This document shows, in pieces, positions 1-7,999 of a DNA stretch of 36,128 nucleotides; within the stretch, counting starts at the first letter, position 1, and each line of letters begins with the position of its first letter. The notes under the pieces were generated by a model that searched no databases, was not told the origin of the DNA, and saw only the letters and a program-made list of their open reading frames with translations. The translations under genes were made by a program, and so were the position numbers. The stretch is from Actinomycetes bacterium (GTDB lineage: Bacteria; Actinomycetota; Acidimicrobiia; Acidimicrobiales; Poriferisodalaceae): contig JAAETH010000260.1 in NCBI GenBank assembly GCA_024228575.1, positions 1 to 36,128 of the forward strand, in the 5' to 3' direction.

Positions 1-606
1 GGCGTGGTCGACGTGGCCGTCAGGTTCGACGCCTACATCCCCGAACACCTGACCCTGGCCGATATGCGCGGTTCCCGTGTGCTCAGCCATCCTCAGGCTC
101 TCGAGCAGTGCAGCCGGTTCATCAAGCGGTGGGGTTTGGAACCAGAACCGGTGTCGTCGACCGCCGAGGCGTGTGACCTCGCGGCAACGACCGGCGACTG
201 CGTCGCGATCGCGAGAGCCGGCCTGGCGGTGGACCCGATCCTCAAGGTGGCCGAGCGCGAGGTCGACGATGTCGCCGGCGCTCTGACCCGATTCCTCGTC
301 ATCGGCCGACAAGGCTCGTTCGGTGACCTCGTGGGTGGCTCGGACCCGACACTGCGCACACTCTGGATGGCGACCTCGCGCGACCTGATCGGCCATCTCA
401 TAGACAACGTGGGTCCCGCCTTCGACGAGATCATCACCTCGCCCAGCGGCCAGGTCCTGCTGGTCACCAGCCGCGAAGCCGAACCCGACGACGATCTACC
501 CGATGGGGTACGGACGCTCGGACGAGTTCCGTGGACACCACGTACGCCGCTGGTTCGCCTGGGTGGAGCCCTGCCCGGCGTCCGCCACGAGATCAAGCCC
601 GAATAG
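1..606 (+). CDS. pheA: Prephenate dehydratase-like protein, 5' end outside window
   Basis: This is the C-terminal part of a prephenate dehydratase, which converts prephenate to phenylpyruvate in phenylalanine synthesis. The frame is open to the window edge, so the GTG at 4 is probably internal and the N-terminal lobe is missing. Counting from base 4, the family signatures are SHPQALEQC (residues 28-36), STAEA (52-56) and TRFLVIG (95-101), in the usual order. After the last motif, family members normally carry an ACT regulatory domain. Here about 100 residues follow that I cannot match to an ACT fold by eye (no ESRP-type motif). The gene may therefore lack normal phenylalanine feedback, or have a diverged domain. 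It ends convergently to the nitroreductase, 22 bp away. Confidence 0.72.
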   Translation, partial: GVVDVAVRFDAYIPEHLTLADMRGSRVLSHPQALEQCSRFIKRWGLEPEPVSSTAEACDLAATTGDCVAIARAGLAVDPILKVAEREVDDVAGALTRFLVIGRQGSFGDLVGGSDPTLRTLWMATSRDLIGHLIDNVGPAFDEIITSPSGQVLLVTSREAEPDDDLPDGVRTLGRVPWTPRTPLVRLGGALPGVRHEIKPE

Positions 607-628
607 GTGCCTGTTGCCCGCCAGATGC

Positions 629-1342
629 CTACCGGGGGGATCCTGGTGGGCCGGAGTTGGTGACGCGGGTGCCTTCTGGATCGACGGCCCACTCGGCCCC
701 GCTGCCCCACTCGTCGTCGTAGACCAGTTCCTGCACGCGACGACGGCGAACGGGGCCATGAGAACCGACCGGGCGCCCCAGCGTGATGGTGGCCGAGATG
801 GTCGTCTCCTCTGGCAACCCGAACAGGTCGCGCAACTCGGACTCGACGAGGCCGTGCCAGCCGGTCAGCACCCCGCCGTAGCCGAGAGCTCGAGCGGCGA
901 GCAGCAGGTTCTGGCAGGCCGGATAGACCGAAGCGCCCTCGAACGGTGACGCTGCGCGATGGCGGTTCATGCAGGCCAGAACCACAACCGGGACCTTCTC
1001 GAAGTTGTCGACGTAGTGCTGCATGGTTGTGGCCATGCGGGCCTTGGGTGAAGACGCGTCGACGCCGGTGCCGTCCGCGTATCCGTCGGTCGAACGTTTG
1101 TGGTTCCAAGCGGCCCTGAACGACTCGCCGAGAATCCGCTTCGCCACAACGGCGTTGGGTCCGTCGCGAAGTACGAGGAACCGGAAGGGCTGGCGGTTCG
1201 AACCGCTCGGCGCTCTCGTGGCATGCCACATGATCGTCGCCAGATCGTCCTCGGGAATCGGTTCGTCGGCATAACGACGGATCGCTCGTGTCGTGGCCAT
1301 CCCTTCGAGCAGGCCAACCTCGACGGGCACCGGTTCGCTCAT
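629..1342 (-). CDS. Nitroreductase-family flavoprotein (237 aa)
   Basis: FMN-dependent nitroreductase-fold protein; the substrate cannot be told from sequence. The N-terminus has TTRAIRRY (residues 17-24) and RAPSGSNRQPF (43-53), the family's FMN-binding signature. The C-terminal half has LGYGG followed by a GLPE..TISATITLGRP stretch typical of the family's closing strand. The ATG at 1342 was chosen because it overlaps the stop of the upstream ClC gene by ATGA. The frame stays open further upstream, but only antisense to the transporter gene. The gene is probably co-transcribed and translationally coupled with the transporter, though a shared role is not obvious. Confidence 0.87.
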   Translation of the reverse strand: MSEPVPVEVGLLEGMATTRAIRRYADEPIPEDDLATIMWHATRAPSGSNRQPFRFLVLRDGPNAVVAKRILGESFRAAWNHKRSTDGYADGTGVDASSPKARMATTMQHYVDNFEKVPVVVLACMNRHRAASPFEGASVYPACQNLLLAARALGYGGVLTGWHGLVESELRDLFGLPEETTISATITLGRPVGSHGPVRRRRVQELVYDDEWGSGAEWAVDPEGTRVTNSGPPGSPR

Positions 1343-3027
1343 TGGCTGCTGGTTTCCTCGAGAATCTCGTCGAGCTTCAAGATGTCGTCGGACAACACAA
1401 CTCCAACGAATCGTCCGGTGCCGTCGGTGACAGGGATCTTGTCGACGTCCTGTTCCTCCATGACCTCGGTGGCTTCGCGCAACGTCATGGAGAGCCGAGC
1501 AGGCCTGACCCGCCGCATGATCTGAGAAACACGGGCTGTACCCCACGTATCGCGGTCGAAGATCGAAGCATCGTGGATCTGGGCCATACCGAGGTAGCGC
1601 TCGCCATCGGCGACGACCACGTCGAGCTCCTTGTGACGCAGGGCGTGGTTCCACACGAAGTCGTTCAGGGTGGTGTCGGGCTCGATTGTTTTGACGTCGG
1701 TGCGCAGCGCCGATGTGACCGGCAGGCGGAACCGCCGTTCCAGGTGCCCGGACCGGGTCGCTTTCTGGAAGGAGGAGACCGATGCTCCACCCACGAACAC
1801 CTGGGACACCGCCACCGCAATGAGCCCAGGAACGACGAACTCGGTGGCACCGGTCGACTCGGCCACGAACATGACCGAGGTCAGCGGGGTGCGGTACCCG
1901 GCTCCGAGAAAGGCCGCCAAGCCGATGAACGGGAAGATCTGGATCGCATTCGCATCGCCCAGGACCTCACCCACGATGCGTCCTGCGATCAGCCCGAAGA
2001 TCGCAAGCGGGATGAACACGCCGCCAACACCGCCAGCTCCGAGGGTGACGGTCGTGGCCACCATACGAATGCCGAGCAACAGGATCAACAAACCAAGACT
2101 GTGGTCCGGTTCCAGAACCCATTCGAGGATGTTGTCGCCCGCCGAGGGTCCCATCGAAAGCGGACGGTCGTAGAGCCAGTCGGTCAGCAGTACCAGCCCG
2201 GCGAGGATGGTCGCACCGCCGACAACCCTCAGGTACCACGGCTGATCGGTCGAGACCCGCTTGGCTACCTTGAGCATCCGGGAGAACAAGAGGGCACCGG
2301 CACCTGCGACCAGGCCCACGAGAGCGGCGCCCCATAACTCGGTGCGATCGAACCGCAGCAGTTCCTGGGCCAGCTCGTCTCCACCCTCGACCAGTCGCAC
2401 ACCAAGAATCTCGTCCGCCGAAAAGATCTCGTGGGTACCGAAGAAGGCGACGAAGGTGACGTAGCTCGCCGACGAAGCGATAAGGGCAGGCAGCAGAGCC
2501 CTTCTGGCCACATCGCCCTGGTATGGCGACTCGAGGGCGAAGAGGACTCCGGTTGCCGGTGCCTTGAAGATGGCCGCGACACCAGCAGCGGCACCGGCGA
2601 CGAGGAGGGCTTTGCGATCCTTGTCGCGAAACAGGCTGCGCAGCCGGTGCTGGATCGCAGCACCGATGGTGGCCCCGGCGTAGATCGAAGGACCTTCGAG
2701 CCCGGCGGCTCCACCACCACCAATCGTCGCCGCACCCGCCGGCAGTCGAACAGGAAGATGAATCGAGCGCACACGGGGCTTGCGATCGTGATACGCCGCT
2801 ATGTACTCCTCGGAAGTTGCCGGCGACAGCCCGCGCCCGATGAACTTGAGGATCAGGACCGCCACCAGCAGGCCAATTCCCGGCGTGATGGCGCGCACCC
2901 AGAGCGGAGCATGAAGCACCTCGTGCAACAACAACTCGACAGTGACGAACTCGATGAGCGCCACAACAAGCCCTGTCAGAACACCAACGGCCGCGTATGC
3001 AATGAACCTGAGCAGACGATCGCGCAC
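1339..3027 (-). CDS. ClC-family chloride channel/antiporter with C-terminal CBS pair (562 aa)
   Basis: Membrane chloride transporter of the ClC family. About ten hydrophobic helices fill the first two thirds. The glycine-rich GLEGP segment (about residues 109-113) is the conserved G(K/R)EGP loop that supplies the gating/proton glutamate. The last ~130 residues look like two CBS domains, which usually bind adenine nucleotides and modulate transport. The GTG at 3027 was chosen as start because GGGAAGG lies 8 bases upstream. The frame is open to 3183, but that would overrun the divergent hydrolase start at 3106. The nitroreductase gene overlaps its stop by 4 bases. The 78-bp gap to the divergent hydrolase must hold both promoters. 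Confidence 0.9.
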   Translation of the reverse strand: MRDRLLRFIAYAAVGVLTGLVVALIEFVTVELLLHEVLHAPLWVRAITPGIGLLVAVLILKFIGRGLSPATSEEYIAAYHDRKPRVRSIHLPVRLPAGAATIGGGGAAGLEGPSIYAGATIGAAIQHRLRSLFRDKDRKALLVAGAAAGVAAIFKAPATGVLFALESPYQGDVARRALLPALIASSASYVTFVAFFGTHEIFSADEILGVRLVEGGDELAQELLRFDRTELWGAALVGLVAGAGALLFSRMLKVAKRVSTDQPWYLRVVGGATILAGLVLLTDWLYDRPLSMGPSAGDNILEWVLEPDHSLGLLILLLGIRMVATTVTLGAGGVGGVFIPLAIFGLIAGRIVGEVLGDANAIQIFPFIGLAAFLGAGYRTPLTSVMFVAESTGATEFVVPGLIAVAVSQVFVGGASVSSFQKATRSGHLERRFRLPVTSALRTDVKTIEPDTTLNDFVWNHALRHKELDVVVADGERYLGMAQIHDASIFDRDTWGTARVSQIMRRVRPARLSMTLREATEVMEEQDVDKIPVTDGTGRFVGVVLSDDILKLDEILEETSSQ

Positions 3028-3105
3028 GCCTAGGGCCTTCCCTGTTGACCATTCGATGGACACTGCATTCAGCCAGTCTGGCCTCTTGGCCGTACGATCG
3101 CTGCC

Positions 3106-3825
3106 ATGAACGAGGATCGGTTCTACTTTCGACAGCTCCTGGCCGGCCGCGATTTCGCGACCGACAACCAGTTGGCGGTGCAAATGGTCAACTTCGTGTA
3201 CCTGATCGGCGACCGCTCAACGGGCGAAGTAGTCGTTGTCGACCCCGCATACGACATCGGCAGTCTGCTGGATGTGGTCGAAGCCGATGGCATGAAGCTG
3301 ACCGGCGCTCTGGCCACCCACTACCACGCAGACCACATCGGCGGCGCGGTCTTCGGACACGAGATCGAAGGAGTTCACGAACTGCTCGAGAAGGTCGGGG
3401 TGAAGGTACACATCCAGCGCGCCGAACAGGAATGGGTCAAGAAGTCCAGTGGTCTCAGCGACACCGATCTGGCCCTCCACGACAGTGGCGACATCGTCCA
3501 GGTGGGCGACATCAAGATCGAGCTGATCCACACTCCCGGGCACACACCCGGCAGCCAGTGTTTTCTCGTGAACGGACATCTGGTGTCGGGCGACACTCTC
3601 TTCCTCGATGGTTGTGGTCGCACCGACCTGCCCGGAGCCGACCCAGAGCAGATGTACGAGAGCCTCAACAACCGGCTGTCGAAAGTTCCCGACGACTGTG
3701 TGCTCTTCCCGGGCCATCGGTACTCGTTCCCGTCGAGTTCGACGATGGGTGTCACCCGTGAAACCAATTTTGTGTTCCGTCCCAAGTCGAAGGAACAGTG
3801 GTTGATGATGTTCGGGGTCAACTGA
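3106..3825 (+). CDS. Metallo-beta-lactamase-fold hydrolase, glyoxalase II / persulfide dioxygenase type (239 aa)
   Basis: Metal-dependent hydrolase or dioxygenase of the MBL fold. The metal ligands are visible: THYHADH (H72, H74, D76, H77), H146 in TPGHTPGS, D163 in SGDTLF and H204 in FPGH. The segment GDTLFLDGCGRTDLPG is typical of the glyoxalase II/ETHE1 branch. The next gene is a rhodanese whose start overlaps this stop by one base (TGATG). A persulfide dioxygenase beside a sulfurtransferase is a known arrangement for oxidising sulfane sulfur, so I favour that role over hydroxyacylglutathione hydrolase. Substrate specificity is inferred from context only. Confidence 0.87.
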   Translation: MNEDRFYFRQLLAGRDFATDNQLAVQMVNFVYLIGDRSTGEVVVVDPAYDIGSLLDVVEADGMKLTGALATHYHADHIGGAVFGHEIEGVHELLEKVGVKVHIQRAEQEWVKKSSGLSDTDLALHDSGDIVQVGDIKIELIHTPGHTPGSQCFLVNGHLVSGDTLFLDGCGRTDLPGADPEQMYESLNNRLSKVPDDCVLFPGHRYSFPSSSTMGVTRETNFVFRPKSKEQWLMMFGVN

Positions 3826-4637
3826 TGTCGGACATCGCTCCGATCATCGGGGTGGACCAGATCCCCGAAGGCGCCGTCATCTGCGACACCAGGTGGTACC
3901 TGGACGGTCGCGACGGCCATGCCGCATACCTTGCGGGCCACATCCCTGGCGCCATATTCGTCGATCTCGACAACCATCTCGCTTCTCACGGATCGGCCGC
4001 AGAAGGCAGACATCCGTTGCCGTCGGCCGACGTTTTCGCAGCCTCGATGGGATCACTCGGCATCGGCCATGAAACCGTCGTGGTCGTCTACGACGACTCC
4101 GAGACGGTGTGTGCTTCACGTCTCGTTTGGATGTTGCGCGCTCTCGGCTCGCCGGCGGCCCTTCTCGATGGGGGGCTAGATGTATGGCCGACCGACCTCG
4201 AGTCGACCATCAACACCCTCGATCCTGTGCCCCACGAAACGAGGCCCTGGCCAAGCGCAAAAATCGCTGATGCCGACGAGACCGCACGGTTGGCATCGAG
4301 CGACGAGGGCGTCGTCCTAGATGCACGAGCACCTGAGCGATATCGCGGCGAGAGCGAACCGGTCGATCCCAGGGCCGGCCACATTCCAGGTGCCCTCAAC
4401 GCCCCGTTCGGCGACGACCGCGTAGACGGTCGATACCTCGACGCAGCGGAGTTGAGGGAACGTTACGCCGGGTTGGGAGTCACCGACGGGACCGCGGTCA
4501 TCGTCTACTGCGGTTCGGGAGTCAGCGCCTGCAACAACCTGCTGGCTCTCGAACGCGCGGGGATCGGCGCTCGCCTGTACCCGGGCTCGTGGTCGCAGTG
4601 GAGCAGCGATCCGAACCGGCCGGCCTCCACTGCGTAG
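3825..4637 (+). CDS. Thiosulfate/3-mercaptopyruvate sulfurtransferase, two rhodanese domains (270 aa)
   Basis: Sulfurtransferase that moves sulfane sulfur through a cysteine persulfide. Two rhodanese domains are seen. The N-terminal one (about 1-135) has AGHIPGA and a degenerate active-site region. The C-terminal one (about 155-270) has AGHIPGALNAPF and the loop CGSGVSA with the catalytic Cys at about residue 229. The ATG at 3825 was chosen because it gives a TGATG junction with the hydrolase gene; an ATG at 3798 would add nine residues inside that gene. CGSGV-type loops occur in both thiosulfate and mercaptopyruvate enzymes, so the donor is not fixed. Converges on the MscS-family gene, 3 bp away. 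Confidence 0.88.
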   Translation: MSDIAPIIGVDQIPEGAVICDTRWYLDGRDGHAAYLAGHIPGAIFVDLDNHLASHGSAAEGRHPLPSADVFAASMGSLGIGHETVVVVYDDSETVCASRLVWMLRALGSPAALLDGGLDVWPTDLESTINTLDPVPHETRPWPSAKIADADETARLASSDEGVVLDARAPERYRGESEPVDPRAGHIPGALNAPFGDDRVDGRYLDAAELRERYAGLGVTDGTAVIVYCGSGVSACNNLLALERAGIGARLYPGSWSQWSSDPNRPASTA

Positions 4638-4640
4638 GCC

Positions 4641-5369
4641 CTAGTCGTCTTCTTCGGATTCGGCTCGTTCGATCCGGACCGTGTTCAACAAGAACATCGA
4701 GTTGGGTACGAGATGAATCTGGCCGCCCGATTCGAGCTCGACAGCGGTGCTGTGCACCGCCACCACACGCCCCGACCATTTGTCGACGTCGACGACATCA
4801 CCAGCGTTCATCATCGACCGCAGAGCACGAGCCGCCGCAACCTCACCTGAGACCTCACGACCACCGAGGCCGACCAGCAGAGCGGCGGCGAGCCCCAGGC
4901 TGAACAACATCGCCGCGACCGCCAGGTTGACGATGGTCGTGTCGAGACCGATCTGACCTGCGGCGATTATGACCGTCATCACCAGGATTGCCGCCCTGAC
5001 GGCCGAGGGGACGATCCGTTGAGCCGACGCTGCAGCCCTGGCCAGCGCAGCCGCGACCGCCGACGCCGCCAATCCCGCGGCAGCATTGCCCACGATGAAC
5101 ACGATCAGCCCTGCGATAAGCCGAGGCAGATAGTCGACCGCGTCCTTTGGCAGGGTCTCGAGCGAGTCTGGATTGACGATTCCGAGAGCGACGATGAGTC
5201 CGACGACAACAGCCAGCCAGAAGGCCACGTTCGCCAGAGGTTCGGCCAGACGTTGGAGGATCTCGGCGCGACTCTCTGCACCCAACGCCCTGCGGACCAC
5301 CGCTGCCACGAACACGCCGACGATGAAGCCCGCACCTATGGCGATGGCGGCGCCTATCCATTCGTTCAT
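4641..5369 (-). CDS. MscS-family mechanosensitive channel protein (242 aa)
   Basis: Small membrane channel-like protein. Several hydrophobic helices fill residues 1-170. They are followed by an MscS beta-domain: NAGDVVDVDKWSG, then GGQIHLVPNS with the VPNS signature at about 221-224. The protein is short and ends soon after this domain, so the large C-terminal cage of classical MscS is missing. AAGGAGAT sits about 5 bases upstream of the ATG at 5369. It is the last gene of a minus-strand run headed by an ECF sigma factor, 28 bp after the anti-sigma gene, which suggests a role in the envelope or osmotic response controlled by that factor. Confidence 0.82.
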   Translation of the reverse strand: MNEWIGAAIAIGAGFIVGVFVAAVVRRALGAESRAEILQRLAEPLANVAFWLAVVVGLIVALGIVNPDSLETLPKDAVDYLPRLIAGLIVFIVGNAAAGLAASAVAAALARAAASAQRIVPSAVRAAILVMTVIIAAGQIGLDTTIVNLAVAAMLFSLGLAAALLVGLGGREVSGEVAAARALRSMMNAGDVVDVDKWSGRVVAVHSTAVELESGGQIHLVPNSMFLLNTVRIERAESEEDD

Positions 5370-5397
5370 GAGTATCTCCTTGGGCCCTTGTGTTTCA

Positions 5398-5721
5398 TCA
5401 CCGACCTGTGTCGGGATGCGGTTGGTCCAGCAGGATCTTTGCAGTGTTCACGCCAGAACTCAGAACCTGCCACATGAGCTGGAGATCTTGCTTGGCGAGC
5501 AGAGCCTCGCCGATTCGTGATCCCATGCGAGCTTCGAGCCCTGGTTCAGGTTCGAGAACAGCGGTCAGAGCCGACGTGACGTCGACCTGATCGACGGCGA
5601 TGCGCTCGATCTCGTCAGAACACTTGACGCATGCCTCAACGTGCTGCTCGAGCCCTTCGTCGACCTCACCGGTGTGGTACCAGCGGTCGAGTCGTGACCG
5701 CGACGGGTGGAAGAAACTCAT
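5398..5721 (-). CDS. Putative zinc-finger anti-sigma factor (107 aa)
   Basis: Short soluble protein with HxxxCxxC in LEQHVEACVKC near the N-terminus, the zinc-binding core of ZAS-type anti-sigma factors. No membrane helix follows, so if it senses stress it does so in the cytoplasm or through a partner. The ATG at 5721 overlaps the sigma factor stop (ATGA) and has GGGAGAG about 9 bases upstream. A GTG at 5730 would sit directly on that ribosome site. Tight coupling to the ECF gene supports a cognate pair. The family assignment rests on the His/Cys motif and position only. Confidence 0.75.
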   Translation of the reverse strand: MSFFHPSRSRLDRWYHTGEVDEGLEQHVEACVKCSDEIERIAVDQVDVTSALTAVLEPEPGLEARMGSRIGEALLAKQDLQLMWQVLSSGVNTAKILLDQPHPDTGR

Positions 5722-6305
5722 GGCTTCCACTCTCCCAGTGCGGCGGCGAGGGTTCGTCGTGCACGCAACAGCCTCGTCTTCACGGTCGGCAACGGAACAC
5801 CGAGCGCCTCAGCGATCTCGTCATATGTCATCTGTTCCACCTCACGCATGACCACCACACTTCGCGACAGGTCATCCAGACGATCGAGGGCTTCCTTGAA
5901 GTCTCTCAGAGCAGCCCGCTGTTGTACCTGCGTCTCAACCGACTCGTTGGTCGTCATCTCAGGCATCCCTGCAGGCTCGCGCAATACGTCACGCCTACGG
6001 CGCAAGGTGCTGATTGCATTGTTGTGGGCGATCCGCAGAATCCAGCTCTTCAGAGAAGACTCTCCCCTGAAAGTGGGCAGCGCCTGCCAGGCCTTGAGCA
6101 GGGTGTCCTGGGTGACGTCCTCGGCCAACGCCGGATCACGAACGATGGACAACGCTACGCGATAGATGGCGGTCGAGTGCTCGACCACGAGGTCGTGCAA
6201 CTCGGACGGCTGCGAGGCCCGGGGCGCACCGTTCGGGGCCGGGTCTTGCTGACCGTCCAGGTCTGATCTGGTCTGTGCCACTGAGTTTGTCCGCGCCATT
6301 CCCAT
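5718..6305 (-). CDS. ECF-type RNA polymerase sigma factor (195 aa from the chosen start)
   Basis: Sigma-70 family factor of the ECF group. Region 2 is seen in VVEHSTAIYRVALSIVRD followed by ALAEDVTQDTLLKAW and WILRIAHNNA. Region 4 is seen in LDDLSRSVVVMREVEQMTYDEIAEALGVP with PTVKTRLLRARRTL. The start is uncertain: the frame is open to 6425 with ATGs at 6353, 6344, 6305 and 6299, none with a clear ribosome site. The 6305 start gives a typical ECF length and leaves a GGAAC motif (6372-6368, minus strand) upstream as a possible -35 element for autoregulation. Coupled by ATGA to the anti-sigma gene. Confidence 0.85.
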   Translation of the reverse strand: MGMARTNSVAQTRSDLDGQQDPAPNGAPRASQPSELHDLVVEHSTAIYRVALSIVRDPALAEDVTQDTLLKAWQALPTFRGESSLKSWILRIAHNNAISTLRRRRDVLREPAGMPEMTTNESVETQVQQRAALRDFKEALDRLDDLSRSVVVMREVEQMTYDEIAEALGVPLPTVKTRLLRARRTLAAALGEWKP

Positions 6306-6379
6306 CAGCGGGTTGGTTGCCCGTGTCAGGCGTACATACATCATCGCCTGCATGAGGGACTGACGTTGTTCCAGGCGAA

Positions 6380-6401
6380 AAAGTCGCGAATGCGCGACTT
6401 T
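6380..6401. promoter_or_regulatory. Perfect 9-bp inverted repeat in the sigma factor / channel-protein divergent region
   Basis: The arms AAAGTCGCG (6380-6388) and CGCGACTTT (6393-6401) are separated by AATG. The element lies upstream of the chosen sigma start and 55 bp upstream of the divergent gene at 6457. It could be an operator serving both genes or an RNA hairpin. On the minus strand it is followed by TTTTTC, so an attenuator is also possible. Confidence 0.5.
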
Positions 6402-6456
6402 CCGAGAAACCGGCGCGTCCTCCAATTACTGAGACACCCAAACAAAGGAGCCACAC

Positions 6457-7131
6457 ATGTTGGCAATAAGTTTCACGGAAGGAATCGAGGACGCGTGGTC
6501 TGACATCGCGTCATTTGTTCCGAAGCTGATCGCCGCCCTCGTCATACTCCTGGTGGGTTGGTTCATCGCAAAGATGATTCACAAGGTCGTCCATCGCGTC
6601 CTGACCAAGATCAACTTCGACAACCTCGTCGACCGCAGCGGTCTCGGCACCTACGTCGAACGGGCCGGTTACCCGGACTCTGCGTTGCTGCTGGCCAAGA
6701 TCATCTACTTCGCAGTGATGATCATCGTGCTGCAGCTGGCGATCGGGGCATTCGGCGACAATGCGGTCCAGGACGTACTCAACGACCTTCTGGCCTTCAT
6801 CCCCAAGCTGTTCGTCGCACTTATCATCGTCGTCTTGACAGGTGCTGTTGCGAACGCCGTGAGGGGCCTCGTGAGCGGTGCCGTCAGCCACCTCTCGTAC
6901 GGCGGTTTCATCACTCAGGCAGTCACGGTCGCCATCTGGATCATCGGTGGTTTCGCCGCTCTCGACCAGATCGAGATCGCCGAAGACATCGTCGACACAC
7001 TGTTCACGACGGTCACCGCCTCGCTCGGCGCCATCCTCGTCATCAAGTTCGGCGTCGGCGGCATCTGGGCCGCCCGCGACCGCTTCTGGCCAGTCGTCTA
7101 CGACAAGATCGGCAGCAACGAGGACGACTGA
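6457..7131 (+). CDS. Conserved TM-helix channel-like membrane protein (224 aa)
   Basis: Membrane protein with about five hydrophobic helices and repeated segments resembling the 'conserved TM helix' unit of MscS-related proteins: FVPKLIAALVILLVGWFIAK near residue 20, and the similar FIPKLFVALIIVVLTGAVAN near 110. It lacks the MscS beta-domain motif, so it belongs to the CmpX-like group and not to the classical channels. AAAGGAG lies about 6 bases before the ATG. It is transcribed away from the ECF sigma operon, which itself ends in an MscS-family gene, so both channel-like proteins may belong to one regulon. A strong terminator follows. Confidence 0.78.
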   Translation: MLAISFTEGIEDAWSDIASFVPKLIAALVILLVGWFIAKMIHKVVHRVLTKINFDNLVDRSGLGTYVERAGYPDSALLLAKIIYFAVMIIVLQLAIGAFGDNAVQDVLNDLLAFIPKLFVALIIVVLTGAVANAVRGLVSGAVSHLSYGGFITQAVTVAIWIIGGFAALDQIEIAEDIVDTLFTTVTASLGAILVIKFGVGGIWAARDRFWPVVYDKIGSNEDD

Positions 7132-7192
7132 CCCGCGCCAACCAACACACGTCGCCTCAGCTCAACGGCCGAAGCGTCGAAGGTCAGCGAAA

Positions 7193-7232
7193 GTGACGCC
7201 CCGGTATCCCACACCGGGGCGTCACGCCTTTT
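7193..7232 (+). terminator. Rho-independent terminator
   Basis: A perfect 13-bp stem, GTGACGCCCCGGT (7193-7205) with ACCGGGGCGTCAC (7213-7225), has a 7-nt loop and is followed by GCCTTTT. It ends the transcript of the channel-like gene and separates it from the DUF2520-panC unit. Confidence 0.9.
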
Positions 7233-7255
7233 CCGGGCGATAGCGTTGATGGGGC

Positions 7256-7999
7256 ATGAAATCCGTACGCGTGATCGGTCCCGGAAGGGCAGGACGTTCG
7301 CTCGCCGCCGCCCTCGAGGACCGGGGGTGGCTGGTCCACCGGCTATTGGGTCGCGACGCCGAGTTTGGTGATGCTGCAGCAGGCGTCGACCTGTTGGTCA
7401 TTGCGACACCCGACGATGCCATCTCGTCTGTTGCGGCAGCGGTTGAACCCGTGAACTCGACCCTGGTCGCCCATCTGTCGGGTTCGCGAGGCCTCGATGT
7501 GCTCGCTCCCCACCCCCACGTGGCGTCGATGCATCCATTGATGACGCTCCCCGACGCAGCGACCGGAAGGCAAAGGCTCCAGTCGGGCATCACGTTTGCC
7601 ACCGCCGGAGATCCGCGGATCGAGTTGGTCGTCCAGAGCCTCGATGGCAATCCCATCCAGGTCGCCGAAAGCGACCGGGTTCTGTACCACGCAGCTGCCG
7701 CCATCGCGTCGAATCACCTCGTGACGTTGGCCGCCCAGGTGGAACGACTGGCCGAACAAATCGGGGTGCCGAGACAGGCATACCTGGACCTGATGCTCGC
7801 TTCGCTCGACAATGTCGCAGCCGCAGACTCGGCCGCAGACGCTCTGACCGGTCCTGCTGCCAGGGGCGATATCGAGACCATCAAGCGACATCTCGCCGCC
7901 TTGCCCGGAGACGAGAAAGATCTCTACATACGGTTGGCTCGAGCCAGCGCCGCCCTCGCCGGCCGCGAACCCGACCTGTTCGAGGAGATCGACACGTGA
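7256..7999 (+). CDS. Rossmann-like / DUF2520 protein (247 aa), candidate ketopantoate reductase
   Basis: NAD(P)-binding dehydrogenase-like protein. The N-terminus has RVIGPGRAGRSLAAAL, a GxGxxG-type dinucleotide loop, followed by DLLVIATPDDAI. The C-terminal part is all-helical, as in 6-phosphogluconate dehydrogenase-like proteins (DUF2520). Its stop overlaps the panC start by GTGA, so the two are translated together. Proteins of this family often sit beside panC, and the fold matches ketopantoate reductase (PanE), so it may supply pantoate to PanC. That function is inference from fold and neighbour. Confidence 0.82.
   Translation: MKSVRVIGPGRAGRSLAAALEDRGWLVHRLLGRDAEFGDAAAGVDLLVIATPDDAISSVAAAVEPVNSTLVAHLSGSRGLDVLAPHPHVASMHPLMTLPDAATGRQRLQSGITFATAGDPRIELVVQSLDGNPIQVAESDRVLYHAAAAIASNHLVTLAAQVERLAEQIGVPRQAYLDLMLASLDNVAAADSAADALTGPAARGDIETIKRHLAALPGDEKDLYIRLARASAALAGREPDLFEEIDT

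Noticed and set aside
93-1229. Long minus-strand frame of 378 aa
   Set aside because: Arg-rich out-of-frame shadow of the nitroreductase and the dehydratase; no motif.
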